From positions 806,001-870,000 of the forward strand of contig NZ_WPCV01000004.1 in the NCBI RefSeq assembly GCF_018035235.1: DNA of 64,000 bases, in the 5' to 3' direction. Positions 20,524 to 29,596 of the stretch are shown here, piece after piece (position 1 is the stretch's first letter; each line of letters begins with the position of its first letter). The notes beneath the pieces are model-generated. The model was given only the letters and a program-made list of their open reading frames with translations, ran no database searches and was not told the DNA's origin. The position numbers and the translations under genes were made by a program. Source of the DNA: Citrobacter sp. On2M (lineage in GTDB: Bacteria > Pseudomonadota > Gammaproteobacteria > Enterobacterales > Enterobacteriaceae).

Positions 20524-21336
20524 ATGAAAAAATCACTGACGTTACTTGCCGCAGCAACCTTAAGCGCCCTGAGCTTTGCCTCGTGGGCAGATACGCTGAC
20601 CGTTGGCGCGTCCAACGTGCCGCATGCAGAGATCCTTGAGCAGGCTAAACCTATACTGGCGAAGCAGGGGATCGATCTGGAGATCAAACCGTTCCAGGAT
20701 TACATTCTGCCGAACACCGCGCTGGCTGGCCGTGAGATTGACGCTAACTACTTCCAGCATATTCCGTACCTTAACAGCGTGATAAAAGATCATGCTGGCG
20801 ATAATACTTATGATTTCGTCAGCGCTGGGGCGATCCACATTGAGCCGATTGGTATCTATTCGAAAAAAGTGAAATCGCTTAAAGATCTGCCGGAAGGTGG
20901 CAAGGTCATCATGCGCGATGCGGTATCTGAGGAAGGCCGTATTCTGTCGATTTTCGAAAAAGAGGGGGTGATTAAGCTGAAGCCAGGCGTAGATAAAGTG
21001 ACCGCGCGCATTAGCGACATTGTTGAGAACCCAAAAAAACTGAAGTTCCTGCCTAACGTGGAAGCCGCGCTGTTGCCGCAGATGTATAACAATGATGAAG
21101 GCGATGCGGTGGTGATTAACGCTAACTACGCCATCGACGCCGGGCTGGATCCAGTGAAAGATCCGATTGCCGTTGAAAGCGGTGAAAACAACCCGTACGC
21201 CAACATCATTACCGTGCATCGTGGCGACGAGAAGAAGAAGGATATCGTCGCATTGGTCGATGTCCTGCACTCCAAAGAAATCCAGGACTGGATCCGTACC
21301 AAATATAAAGGCGCGGTGATCCCGGTTAATAACTGA
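20524..21336 (+). CDS. MetQ/NlpA-family substrate-binding protein, non-lipidated
   Basis: A 270-residue periplasmic binding protein of the NlpA (MetQ) family: ANYFQHIPYLNS, the YDFVSAGAIHIEPIGIYSKK region and NANYAIDAGLDP are characteristic. The signal peptide (residues 1-22, SFASWADTL) lacks the lipobox Cys that anchors MetQ, so it should be a soluble periplasmic protein cleaved by signal peptidase I. Methionine or a related amino acid is the likely ligand. Confidence 0.85.
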   Translation: MKKSLTLLAAATLSALSFASWADTLTVGASNVPHAEILEQAKPILAKQGIDLEIKPFQDYILPNTALAGREIDANYFQHIPYLNSVIKDHAGDNTYDFVSAGAIHIEPIGIYSKKVKSLKDLPEGGKVIMRDAVSEEGRILSIFEKEGVIKLKPGVDKVTARISDIVENPKKLKFLPNVEAALLPQMYNNDEGDAVVINANYAIDAGLDPVKDPIAVESGENNPYANIITVHRGDEKKKDIVALVDVLHSKEIQDWIRTKYKGAVIPVNN

Positions 21337-21517
21337 TCCGCTTTTTGCCGAGTGGCGAATGAACGGTAACATATTGATGACGTTAACGTTCGGTGTATTA
21401 GCCAGTTCAGAAACATACGGTCATACAGGATGGACCTGAACGTTGACGTCAATCGATCCGGTTAACCATATGGCTGGATAGGTGATCAGATATATGGGGT
21501 GTTGAAATGAAAACTAT

Positions 21518-21543
21518 AAAGGGACTCTGATGGAGTCCCTTTA
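21518..21543. terminator. Terminator after the MetNIQ-like operon
   Basis: AAAGGGACTCTGATGGAGTCCCTTT, a 10-bp stem followed by an AT-rich tail; symmetrical enough to serve the minus-strand gene that ends at 21583 as well. Confidence 0.8.
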
Positions 21544-21582
21544 TTTATTAATGTAACCATTATCACCAGCATGATAAAACAT

Positions 21583-21976
21583 TTATTTTATTACATATAA
21601 TATTGCCGCAAGCATACAAAAAAAACAGGAGATAATGATGCTAAAATAATAATTTATTACATATATTCTTGTGAGTTTTTTAGGAAGCGAACGTATAAAC
21701 TCCACATCATTAATATTTTCGCTATATTTTGACTTTTTATTATATAGTATAGGATATAATATGAAACTCATTTTCATATTATATCCTGCCAAAAAAAAAT
21801 GGTGATGAGGTGTAAAATAACTCTGTGCTTAATGGTAAGTTCCCAAATTTATTTTTATATAAATCACATATAGTATAAAAATTTCTATTGGCTATAAACA
21901 TTAGAAAGTATATAATCATACCTCCTAAAAATACTATACCTATTAAACTTAAAGTAATTAATGATTTACTAATCAT
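21583..21976 (-). pseudogene. Frameshifted small membrane protein, immunity-like
   Basis: Two minus-strand frames join into one protein of about 130 residues. The first (from ATG at 21976) has a membrane segment at residues 5-28 and ends TSSPFFFGRI-stop; the second continues as AGYNMKMSFILYPILYNKKSK...VEFIRSLPKKL and ends with two more hydrophobic stretches. The shift falls in a run of nine A (21791-21799); removing one A restores the frame. It lies 50 bases downstream of the toxin-like gene at 22027-22623 and is strongly AT-rich like it. The arrangement suggests a membrane immunity protein for a pore-forming toxin. Family not recognised. Confidence 0.6.
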
Positions 21977-22026
21977 TTTCTCTCTTTATCCTATAGATAA
22001 ATAATAACTCTTGCTTTTCCCATATT

Positions 22027-22623
22027 TTATTTTTTCGTATTGTATATTACCTCTCCGGACGTTTCACCTATCTTTTCTCCTGCTTTGCTTACGCCAAATG
22101 CTGCCGCTGCCTGTACAACGATCCCGCAAACAATACCTCCAATACCTCCTTCTGGAGCACTTAATACAGTCAATACTACTGAACATATAGCGGTCGTACC
22201 AGATTTGATTGAAGCATTAAACATAGCTGGAACTAGCAAACCCCCTGAAAACTTGCCAATTTCAGTGTAAGCCGTTTTTTCACAATCTCTACCAATTGTA
22301 CAGGCATCATAAATAGAATTAGCACCATTCAATGCTGACAGGGCAATGCCAAATTTATTGAATGTTTTCATTATCTTTACCAGTTTTGCTGATTTTTCTA
22401 TATAAGTTGCGTAACCTTCAATATCGTTAATCCCGGTCTGATTCCATTTATGAACAATAGACGACGAAGACAATCTCAGTGCTTTTTTAATATCATCATA
22501 CTGTGCAAGACCAATATGCTCTCTAAATATTTTTAAAAATATCCCAGTGACCCGACCTAAAACCCATAATTCATGTTCGCTTATGTACTGACAAATTTCT
22601 CTGTTGCTTTGATAGAAATACAT
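22027..22623 (-). CDS. Putative pore-forming effector C-terminal domain, orphan
   Basis: A 198-residue protein unlike its neighbours in base composition. The first 110 residues are helical (SAKLVKIMKTFNKFGIALSALNG); then comes a pattern I associate with C-terminal toxin domains of PAAR/VgrG-type effectors: SIYDACTIGRDCEKTAYTEIGKFSGG, then two hydrophobic small-residue helices (AICSVVLTVLSAPEGGIGGIVCGIVVQAAAAFG) and a glycine-rich KAGEKIGETSGEVIY end. Such glycine-zipper hairpins insert in membranes. No PAAR or delivery domain is present, so this is an orphan or a remnant. Function is inferred from pattern only. Confidence 0.5.
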   Translation of the reverse strand: MYFYQSNREICQYISEHELWVLGRVTGIFLKIFREHIGLAQYDDIKKALRLSSSSIVHKWNQTGINDIEGYATYIEKSAKLVKIMKTFNKFGIALSALNGANSIYDACTIGRDCEKTAYTEIGKFSGGLLVPAMFNASIKSGTTAICSVVLTVLSAPEGGIGGIVCGIVVQAAAAFGVSKAGEKIGETSGEVIYNTKK

Positions 22624-22710
22624 TTCAGAAACTTACTCATCGGTTAAAAGAACAATAAAAAACTAATTTTTATATCAATTATGTGATTCCTGTAACATAA
22701 AAAATAAAAA

Positions 22711-22743
22711 AGCCTGAATCTTTTTTTTAATAATTCAGGCTTT
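22711..22743. terminator. Bidirectional terminator between ttrA and the toxin-like gene
   Basis: AGCCTGAAT and ATTCAGGCT form a 9-bp stem, with A-rich sequence on the left and TT on the right; it marks the end of the ttrBCA transcript on the minus strand. Confidence 0.75.
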
Positions 22744-22814
22744 CAATAATTAATTTAATTAAATTTGTTTTATGAATGCGTTATAATTTTTTTTCAATGC
22801 TTTTATTAACATGA

Positions 22815-25800
22815 TTAACGATTTATACGCTCAATTCTCGCTGGCAATCCCTGGCGCACTGCGGCTCCCGACACCCAGTCAAGCCAGGTATTGGCAACCT
22901 GTCGGGTAGGATCCGCAAAGCCCAAATCATTGAGATTAATTCCTGACTTTATTTGTGCATCAAATGCCATTGGCTTGCCGTCGAGCGTATGCTGAGCTGC
23001 GCCCATCTCTTTATGCCCGTAACCGTGTTCAATGGCGATCACGCCCGGCATGACGCCATGCAGCAGGCTTATCTGCGCCTGCGCCTGCCCGCCAGGCGTA
23101 GTGATCCGCACCCTATCGCCATGTGCTAAACCATACCGCTCACCATCCTGCGGATTGAGCGCCACCAGATTAACCGGTTTCAGATGATGCAGGCGCGGGA
23201 TCACCGCCGTGGCGCTGGACATAGTATTGGATTTAAAGGAAATCAGTTTCAGCGGCCACTCTTGTTCCGGGAACAATTCCTCGACCGCACGTCCATCTGA
23301 CAGGCGCGAAGGATACCAGGCGGGGCAGCCGCTGTAACGCTCGCCGGTAATCGCATGGCGGTGCGCGGCGACGTCCGCATTCCATATTTGCAGCGGTTTT
23401 TCCCACGCATTGCCGACACGGTTATCGACCCGACCACTGTTATCCGGCGCAAAACGGCCACCGCGCGAATAGATAAACGCCACGCGGCTTACCTCATCGG
23501 TTTTTAACGTTTGAGTCATTACAGGCAAGATTCGTTGCACCCCGGTCAGCGCGATGTCATCTTCCCGTGCCTCTGCCACAGGCGCTTTGCCCATAAACGC
23601 AATATTGGCGGCGAGTCGCAGGTAGTAATCTTCCGCACGATTCAACGGATAGTGATTGCCCTGCGGATCGGTAATTGCGTTGTCGCCAAATCCGGGTAGT
23701 CCGATACGTTTCGCAACGGCGATACAAAAAGCTTCCATCGAGGCCGGTTGACCATCTGCGGTAGTGCTGGTTGCGGCTCTGACGACAGGCCAACGCGCTG
23801 TGGTCGCTTTGCTGGCGACACCCGCCCACGGCGCACTGAATCCCCAGCTTTCAAAGTTGTGGGTATCTGGCACGATGTAATCTGCCAGCGCCGTGGTTTC
23901 GTTCATAAAAGCGTCAATGGCGATAAACAGCGGCAAACGCGCAGGATCTTTAAGCTTTTCTTCCGCCACGGCGCGCAACCCTGCAATGCCGTAGAACGGA
24001 TTGGTCATATTAGAGATCCAGGCTTTTAGCGGATAAGGGTAACCTTCCAACGCTGAGACGAGGAGTTCAGTGAGCTGACCGGCAACAAACGGATACCACG
24101 GGGCTTTGGCCGGGAAGGGCGACTGTCCGGCAGCCACCTTATTACGGTACTCTTCGGAAGACTCATAAGCCGTTTTACTGCGCGCGATGCTTAACCCTTT
24201 GGGTTTAACCTTCCCGGCGAAGCTGTCCATGTTGTAGCGTGGGCCGTCGGTGGCGCCATTAAACTTGCCGCCGCCGACAAACACGCCGCCTTCAAGACTG
24301 AGGTTGCCAATCAGCGCATTGAGCATCATCACTGACCAGGCATTATAGAATCCATTGCCTGCCATCATTCCACCATGCGTGATCACTGCCGCTTTACGGC
24401 CATGGCGGGTAAACGCGTCGGCCAGTGCGCCAATGTCTGCTTCAGATACGCCGCACTGCTGGCTGTATTGTGCCAGCGACAGTTTCCCTGCGGACTCTTT
24501 CAGACATTGAAGGCTGCTTTTTACGGTCACCGTCTGTCCGTCTGCCAGCGTGACGTCGCGGGTGACGAATAGCTGCGCGCGCGCACAACTGCTGGCTGCG
24601 ACAATTTCGCCAGCTTCGTTAATGACTACCGGCACCTGGGCGGCATCTGCGCTCAGGTGCGCGAGGGTTAAATGCTGTCCGGCAAGGGTTGGAAGCTCAT
24701 TGGTAATCACCAGATGCGTCGCATTGGTCCAACTTTTTTCTCCTGCCTGCTGCATGGCCTGCACGCCGGGTATGGCGAGGTAATCGGCGTTATAACGTTG
24801 TTTATCGATAATCCAACAGATCATCCCCATCGCCAGCGCGGAGTCACTTCCTGGGCGTACGGGCTGCCAGTGGCCGCGATCGTCAGCCAGTACGGTGGTT
24901 AATGGCAGGGCTGGTGCCACCACTACATACCGGAAGTCGTTACGTAAACGGGCACTGGCCAGTTGGCGAGCCTGGCGCTTAAACGGGTTGCCGGATTGCG
25001 CCGGAGACGTACCCATAAACAGCGCAAATTCGACGTTGTCCCAGTCGGGCTTCACGTGGGTGTTTTTATCCAGATCGCCCATTAGCGCGCCGGAACCTGC
25101 CCGATAAGCCAGACCGCAGTATGCGCCATGGGCACCGAAGTTTTTACTGCCAAAACTGTTCAGTGCGAAGCGGCGTAAAAATGAATCACGACCTTCATCG
25201 CTGGTATTGGTTACCAGCAGTTGATTGGATTTTGGGCCAAATCCGGGATGTCCGGCATCAAGCGGTGTGTTGGTGTTATGGATTGCGCGCAAGCCATCAA
25301 CGTGACCTTCACCAAACAAATCGCCACCTTCCACTACCTCTTTGATCAATTGTTCAAAACTAATGCGTTGCCATTTTCCTTCACCGCGTTTGCCGACGCG
25401 TTTCATTGGCTCCAGAATGCGCAGCGGGCTGTATAGTCCTTCAAGTAAGGTGGCGCCACGGGCGCAGGCAGTGGAACGCGCGTCCAGACCCGATTCGCCC
25501 GCCAGCTGTTCCATTGCAGTGGCAAAGGGGACGGCGGAGTCAATATGATGCTCCTGAGACAACGGATGATACGGATTGCCCGCAATGCGAAGTACCTTAC
25601 CTTGTTCACTGTCAACGCGAACCCGCACGCCACACTGCGTCCAGCAGCCGAAGCACTGCGTCATGGAGATAACCTGCTGTGGGTTCTGCTGCCAGCGCGG
25701 CTGGGCATTAGCTTCAGGGATGAGGGCGTTACCAAAAATGCGGTCACGGGTAATTTTGCCCGAGGTTCCGTCCAGTAAACCGTCTATCGCGCGCTTTGCC

Positions 25801-25886
25801 ACGTCCCGATAACTCAGGCCAAAAGTCACCATACCACCTACGGCAAGGCCCACTTTAAGCCACTGACGACGGGTTAAATTAGCCAT
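22815..25886 (-). CDS. ttrA: Tetrathionate reductase catalytic subunit TtrA
   Basis: A 1023-residue molybdopterin guanine dinucleotide enzyme that reduces tetrathionate to thiosulfate in the periplasm. The Tat signal MANLTRRQWLKVGLAVGG opens the protein; the [4Fe-4S] motif CFGCWTQCGV lies near residue 76 with its fourth Cys in TACARGATLL, and the likely Mo-ligand Cys is in GAHGAYCGLAYRAGSGALMGD. The dinucleotide-binding domain closes the protein. Its start overlaps ttrC by 8 bases. With ttrB and ttrC it forms one operon, as in Salmonella. Confidence 0.95.
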   Translation of the reverse strand: MANLTRRQWLKVGLAVGGMVTFGLSYRDVAKRAIDGLLDGTSGKITRDRIFGNALIPEANAQPRWQQNPQQVISMTQCFGCWTQCGVRVRVDSEQGKVLRIAGNPYHPLSQEHHIDSAVPFATAMEQLAGESGLDARSTACARGATLLEGLYSPLRILEPMKRVGKRGEGKWQRISFEQLIKEVVEGGDLFGEGHVDGLRAIHNTNTPLDAGHPGFGPKSNQLLVTNTSDEGRDSFLRRFALNSFGSKNFGAHGAYCGLAYRAGSGALMGDLDKNTHVKPDWDNVEFALFMGTSPAQSGNPFKRQARQLASARLRNDFRYVVVAPALPLTTVLADDRGHWQPVRPGSDSALAMGMICWIIDKQRYNADYLAIPGVQAMQQAGEKSWTNATHLVITNELPTLAGQHLTLAHLSADAAQVPVVINEAGEIVAASSCARAQLFVTRDVTLADGQTVTVKSSLQCLKESAGKLSLAQYSQQCGVSEADIGALADAFTRHGRKAAVITHGGMMAGNGFYNAWSVMMLNALIGNLSLEGGVFVGGGKFNGATDGPRYNMDSFAGKVKPKGLSIARSKTAYESSEEYRNKVAAGQSPFPAKAPWYPFVAGQLTELLVSALEGYPYPLKAWISNMTNPFYGIAGLRAVAEEKLKDPARLPLFIAIDAFMNETTALADYIVPDTHNFESWGFSAPWAGVASKATTARWPVVRAATSTTADGQPASMEAFCIAVAKRIGLPGFGDNAITDPQGNHYPLNRAEDYYLRLAANIAFMGKAPVAEAREDDIALTGVQRILPVMTQTLKTDEVSRVAFIYSRGGRFAPDNSGRVDNRVGNAWEKPLQIWNADVAAHRHAITGERYSGCPAWYPSRLSDGRAVEELFPEQEWPLKLISFKSNTMSSATAVIPRLHHLKPVNLVALNPQDGERYGLAHGDRVRITTPGGQAQAQISLLHGVMPGVIAIEHGYGHKEMGAAQHTLDGKPMAFDAQIKSGINLNDLGFADPTRQVANTWLDWVSGAAVRQGLPARIERINR

Positions 25887-26901
25887 GTTGCATTCTCCTT
25901 GCGATCGCGTTCAGGGCTTCACGAACAATAATGATCAGCGCAATCCACAGGCCGAAGGTACCCACAATGGCTAGCCAACCATCGGTACCGCTGGGCAAGG
26001 TGTAAGGATTAAACTGCGCGTTAAGTTTCGGTACGGTCTGTACCTGAATGAGTAATGTCCAGCGCATCAGCCAGCACAGTGCCATTGCGCTTAACGCGAG
26101 TACTATGCGCAGCGGCAGCGATAAGGGGTTACGTAGCACCAGCGTGCAAAGAACAAGCGAAATAAGCCAGAGCACAACCCAGCCGATGGCGTAGTGTTGT
26201 GCCGAAGAGGCCACATCCAGCCATTGGCGGATAGCCGAACCGGAAAGCGTATTACCGCTTGCCCACGCCACTACAACTAAAGCCAGTGCTACCAGGGTGA
26301 CTATCTGTCCCCACGCCAGTTTGCGCGCTAATGTTCCCTCGCTTTTAGATACTGAGATGAGTAGGGCGAGAAATGTTTGCAAGGCGCTGAGAAACATCGC
26401 AACCGGAAAGGCGTAGCTGAACCAGACGGGGCGCGCCTGAACTACCGACACTTCGCGTCCGGTATAAATCAGCAGTCCGATGGCCGAAAGTGCGCTACCC
26501 AATGTTAACCATTTTGTGACACTGTAACTTTTAAGTGTGAGCCGTTTAACGTGCTGCGCCAGAAACCACAGACCCAGGAAGCCAGTAAATAGCGGTAAAA
26601 ACAGCGCGCCCCACGGCATCCACGACCACGGCGTCGGAAAAGCATAAAAATGCCAGACGCGGGCAGTTTGGTGTAAGTCAGCTGTCAGCGCTAGCGGCGC
26701 AGTAATTGCGCAGGTCAGGGCGATTAGCAGCGTCATGTTTTCCAGTTCCGGCGTCTCTTGTTTGCGCCAATGAAGCACACAGGCGAACAGCGCGGCGCAG
26801 GCAGCAATGCCGATGAAAAAGAAATATTGTACGGCCCAGGGTAACCAGCTTACGTCCTGGGGATGGGCCAGAACCTCGTCGATAATTAGTGAATGGTTCA
26901 T
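25879..26901 (-). CDS. ttrC: Tetrathionate reductase membrane subunit TtrC
   Basis: A 340-residue NrfD/PsrC-type integral membrane protein with about nine hydrophobic segments. It anchors TtrAB at the periplasmic face and oxidises quinol (menaquinol in the anaerobic chain). ttrB ends one base away, and the 3' end overlaps ttrA, so ttrB-ttrC-ttrA are co-translated in that order. Length is normal for TtrC. Confidence 0.92.
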   Translation of the reverse strand: MNHSLIIDEVLAHPQDVSWLPWAVQYFFFIGIAACAALFACVLHWRKQETPELENMTLLIALTCAITAPLALTADLHQTARVWHFYAFPTPWSWMPWGALFLPLFTGFLGLWFLAQHVKRLTLKSYSVTKWLTLGSALSAIGLLIYTGREVSVVQARPVWFSYAFPVAMFLSALQTFLALLISVSKSEGTLARKLAWGQIVTLVALALVVVAWASGNTLSGSAIRQWLDVASSAQHYAIGWVVLWLISLVLCTLVLRNPLSLPLRIVLALSAMALCWLMRWTLLIQVQTVPKLNAQFNPYTLPSGTDGWLAIVGTFGLWIALIIIVREALNAIARRMQHG

Positions 26902-27636
26902 TTAAACCTCCTGCCAGAGAGCGGGTTGAGCGCGTCCCATCAACGGGGTGACAAACGCTTCATCCAGGCCCAGATAGAACACGTGGGGTGAAGTCCCGTT
27001 TTCCGGTTTCAGGACTTTGATGGCGTCATGGTGTTCATGCAGCATTTGCGAAATTCGGCTGTGCGGATCTTTGATATCGCCGATAATGCGTGCGCCGCCG
27101 ACGCAGGATTCCACGCAGGCCGGGAGCAGGCCAGCTTCCAGGCGATGAACACAAAAAGTGCATTTATCGGCGGTTTGCGTTTCATGGTTGATGAACCGCG
27201 CATCATAAGGACAGGCCTGAACGCAGTAGGCGCACCCCACACACCGCGTGTTGTCGACCACCACAATGCCATCTTCGCGTTGGAAGGTGGCCTGTACTGG
27301 GCAAACGGGAACGCAGGGGGGATTATCACAATGATTGCACAGACGCGGCAGCAGAACGTTAGTGACGCTCAGCTGGCCTTCAATTTGCACCTGATACTGA
27401 TTGACGAGGGTACGAAACTCGCCTTGCGGCGTCTGGTTTTCAATAGCGCAACTGACGGTACAGGCCTGGCAGCCAATACAGCGTCGCAGGTCAACCAGCA
27501 TGGCGTAGCGATGCTGAAGTGAGCCTTCATGGCGTTCAGGCGAAAAGGGAAATTGCGCCTGAGCCAAAGGTACCAGCGATGCGCCAGCGGTCAGGACGCC
27601 AAGTTGCTGGAGAAACTGCCGTTTACTGCTGTCCAT
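26902..27636 (-). CDS. ttrB: Tetrathionate reductase Fe-S subunit TtrB
   Basis: A 244-residue electron-transfer subunit with four [4Fe-4S] motifs: CIGCQACTVSC, CNHCDNPPCVPVCP, CVGCAYCVQACP and CTFCVHRLEAGLLPACVESC. The signal peptide starts MDSSKRQFLQQLG, a Tat motif with Lys-Arg instead of Arg-Arg; the same natural variant is known for Salmonella TtrB. The start at 27636 follows GGGAGAAAAT; eleven more codons upstream are open but have no good ribosome-binding site. Confidence 0.94.
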   Translation of the reverse strand: MDSSKRQFLQQLGVLTAGASLVPLAQAQFPFSPERHEGSLQHRYAMLVDLRRCIGCQACTVSCAIENQTPQGEFRTLVNQYQVQIEGQLSVTNVLLPRLCNHCDNPPCVPVCPVQATFQREDGIVVVDNTRCVGCAYCVQACPYDARFINHETQTADKCTFCVHRLEAGLLPACVESCVGGARIIGDIKDPHSRISQMLHEHHDAIKVLKPENGTSPHVFYLGLDEAFVTPLMGRAQPALWQEV

Positions 27637-27750
27637 ATTTTCTCCCGTCACGATGCAACAACGAAACATTGGTCACGCCGTTGATTGCGTGTGATGAATA
27701 AAGAATCTCGATGATTTACAGTGTAAAAATCGTGACGGGGAGTACTCTAT

Positions 27751-27764
27751 TGTGGTTAACCACA
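27751..27764. promoter_or_regulatory. Palindrome in the ttrB-ttrS gap, candidate TtrR operator
   Basis: TGTGGTTAACCACA is a perfect 14-bp palindrome 115 bases before ttrB and 51 bases before ttrS. TtrR is a NarL/FixJ-type activator of ttrBCA, so a dyad here is a natural candidate site. Confidence 0.5.
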
Positions 27765-27778
27765 TACCCGGCTAGTTG

Positions 27779-27792
27779 TTGATCTAAAACAA
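27779..27792. promoter_or_regulatory. Possible FNR site in the ttr promoter region
   Basis: TTGATCTAAAACAA matches the FNR consensus TTGATnnnnATCAA at nine of ten defined positions. Salmonella ttrBCA requires FNR; the site also fits an inverted repeat GTTGTT...ACAAC. Confidence 0.45.
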
Positions 27793-27814
27793 CATATAAG
27801 ACAGGGATAATTGA

Positions 27815-29596
27815 GTGGGACGCAACGTAGTAAAATGTCTGACGCTGCTGGCGTCGCTGTGGATGCTGAGCGGTGTAGTCAGGGCGCAGACATGGAACAT
27901 TGGTATTTTGGCAATGCGTGGGGACGTCTCCACACGTAATCACTGGCAGCCGCTGGAGACTATGTTAAATCAGCAAATCCCCGGCGAACAGTTTCACATT
28001 CAACCGCTGGATCTGCACCAGATGCAGGAGGCGGTGAATCGCGGAGCAGTACAATTTGTAGTCACTAATCCGGCGCAGTTTGTTCAGCTAAACAGCCGTT
28101 CGGCGCTGCGCTGGCTGGCTTCGCTGCGCTCTACCCGCGGCGGGAAAGCCGCCAGTAACGTAATTGGCAGCGCGATCCTTGTCAGACGCGACAGCGGGAT
28201 AACCTCTCCACACGATCTGATCGGCAAAACCGTTGGCGCCATTGATGCGCAGGCATTTGGCGGCTATTTATTAGGATATAAAGCACTTAGCGATGCAGGC
28301 CTGCGCCCGGAGCGTGATTTGCGCCTGACATTTACTGGATTTCCCGCTGACGCGTTACTCTATTTATTACGCGAAAAAGCCGTGCAGGCGGTGATTGTGC
28401 CGGTATGCCTGCTGGAAAAAATGGATGAAGAAGGGCTGGTTCGTAAAACAGATTTTATGACCGTGCTTAACTATCCGACGTCGATTCCCTGTTTAACCAG
28501 CACGCCGCTCTATCCTGACTGGTCATTTGCGGCGCTGCCCGCGGTAAGCGACGAGCTGGCCGATCGCGTCACGCGGGCCCTGTTTAATGCGCCGCAGGAC
28601 GCGACATTTCGCTGGGGAGCGCCCGCCTCGACCCGCGAGGTGGAAGCGTTGCTGCGCGATGTCCGCCAGCATCCGCAGCAGCGGCAGCTGTGGCTTGATG
28701 TCAAAAGCTGGTTTATTCAACATCGGCTGGCGATGGGAGCGGCGGCCATCGTGCTGTTGTTGCTCACGCTCAACTACATCTGGGTGATGTTGTTGGTTCG
28801 CCGACGCGGCAGGCAACTGGAACGAAACAACGTACTGTTGCGCAAACAGGAGCAGGCGTTGGAAACGGCTCGCCAAATGAGCGTGTTAGGAGAGATGACT
28901 TCCGGCTTTGCCCATGAGCTAAACCAGCCGCTGTCGGCTATCCGCCATTATGCGCAAGGTTGTCTGATTCGCCTGCGCGGTCAGGATGAACAACACCCAT
29001 TGTTACCCGCGCTAGAACACATTGATACTCAGGCGCAGCGGGGCGCTGATACGCTGCGCAATCTTCGTCAGTGGGTCAGTCAGGCACAGGGTAATCCGGT
29101 GATGACCGATGACTGGCAAGCCGTCAACGTTCACGATGCAATCCATCACGTCTGGCAATTATTGCGCATGCCTCAGCAATTCCCGGCGATAGCGCTGCAA
29201 ACGCGAGTTAGCAAGGCGTTAACGCTAACGTTGCCGAGCGTTCTTCTCGAACAGGTGCTGGCCAATCTGGTACTCAATGCCGCCCAGGCCGGGGCTACCA
29301 CAGTGTGGTTTAGCGCCTTGCGTCAGGATGGCGGTGTGAGTATTCAGCTGCAGGATAATGCCGGAGGCATTGACGAGGCTCAGTTGTACCAGGCTTTTCA
29401 GCCGTTTATGACCACGCGTAAAGAGGGCATGGGACTCGGCCTGGTGATTTGCCAGCGGTTGGTACGCTTCGCAAACGGAGACATTGATATCAAAAATCAT
29501 CCAGCTCCCGATGAAAAAGCAGGTGCAGTAGTGACATTACATTTTAAGCAAAACCAGGAGGAGGGCCGTCGTGGCAATCATTCATCTGCTGGATGA
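27815..29596 (+). CDS. ttrS: Tetrathionate sensor histidine kinase TtrS
   Basis: A 593-residue membrane sensor. A signal sequence (about 1-24) precedes a periplasmic PhnD-like binding domain (about 25-285), which senses tetrathionate. One membrane segment at about 306-330 follows, then a dimerisation/phosphoacceptor domain with GFAHELNQPLSAIRHY (His367), and the ATPase domain with LEQVLANLVLNAAQAG, DNAGGID and GMGLGLVICQ. The start is a GTG. The 3' end overlaps ttrR by 26 bases. Confidence 0.93.
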   Translation: MGRNVVKCLTLLASLWMLSGVVRAQTWNIGILAMRGDVSTRNHWQPLETMLNQQIPGEQFHIQPLDLHQMQEAVNRGAVQFVVTNPAQFVQLNSRSALRWLASLRSTRGGKAASNVIGSAILVRRDSGITSPHDLIGKTVGAIDAQAFGGYLLGYKALSDAGLRPERDLRLTFTGFPADALLYLLREKAVQAVIVPVCLLEKMDEEGLVRKTDFMTVLNYPTSIPCLTSTPLYPDWSFAALPAVSDELADRVTRALFNAPQDATFRWGAPASTREVEALLRDVRQHPQQRQLWLDVKSWFIQHRLAMGAAAIVLLLLTLNYIWVMLLVRRRGRQLERNNVLLRKQEQALETARQMSVLGEMTSGFAHELNQPLSAIRHYAQGCLIRLRGQDEQHPLLPALEHIDTQAQRGADTLRNLRQWVSQAQGNPVMTDDWQAVNVHDAIHHVWQLLRMPQQFPAIALQTRVSKALTLTLPSVLLEQVLANLVLNAAQAGATTVWFSALRQDGGVSIQLQDNAGGIDEAQLYQAFQPFMTTRKEGMGLGLVICQRLVRFANGDIDIKNHPAPDEKAGAVVTLHFKQNQEEGRRGNHSSAG

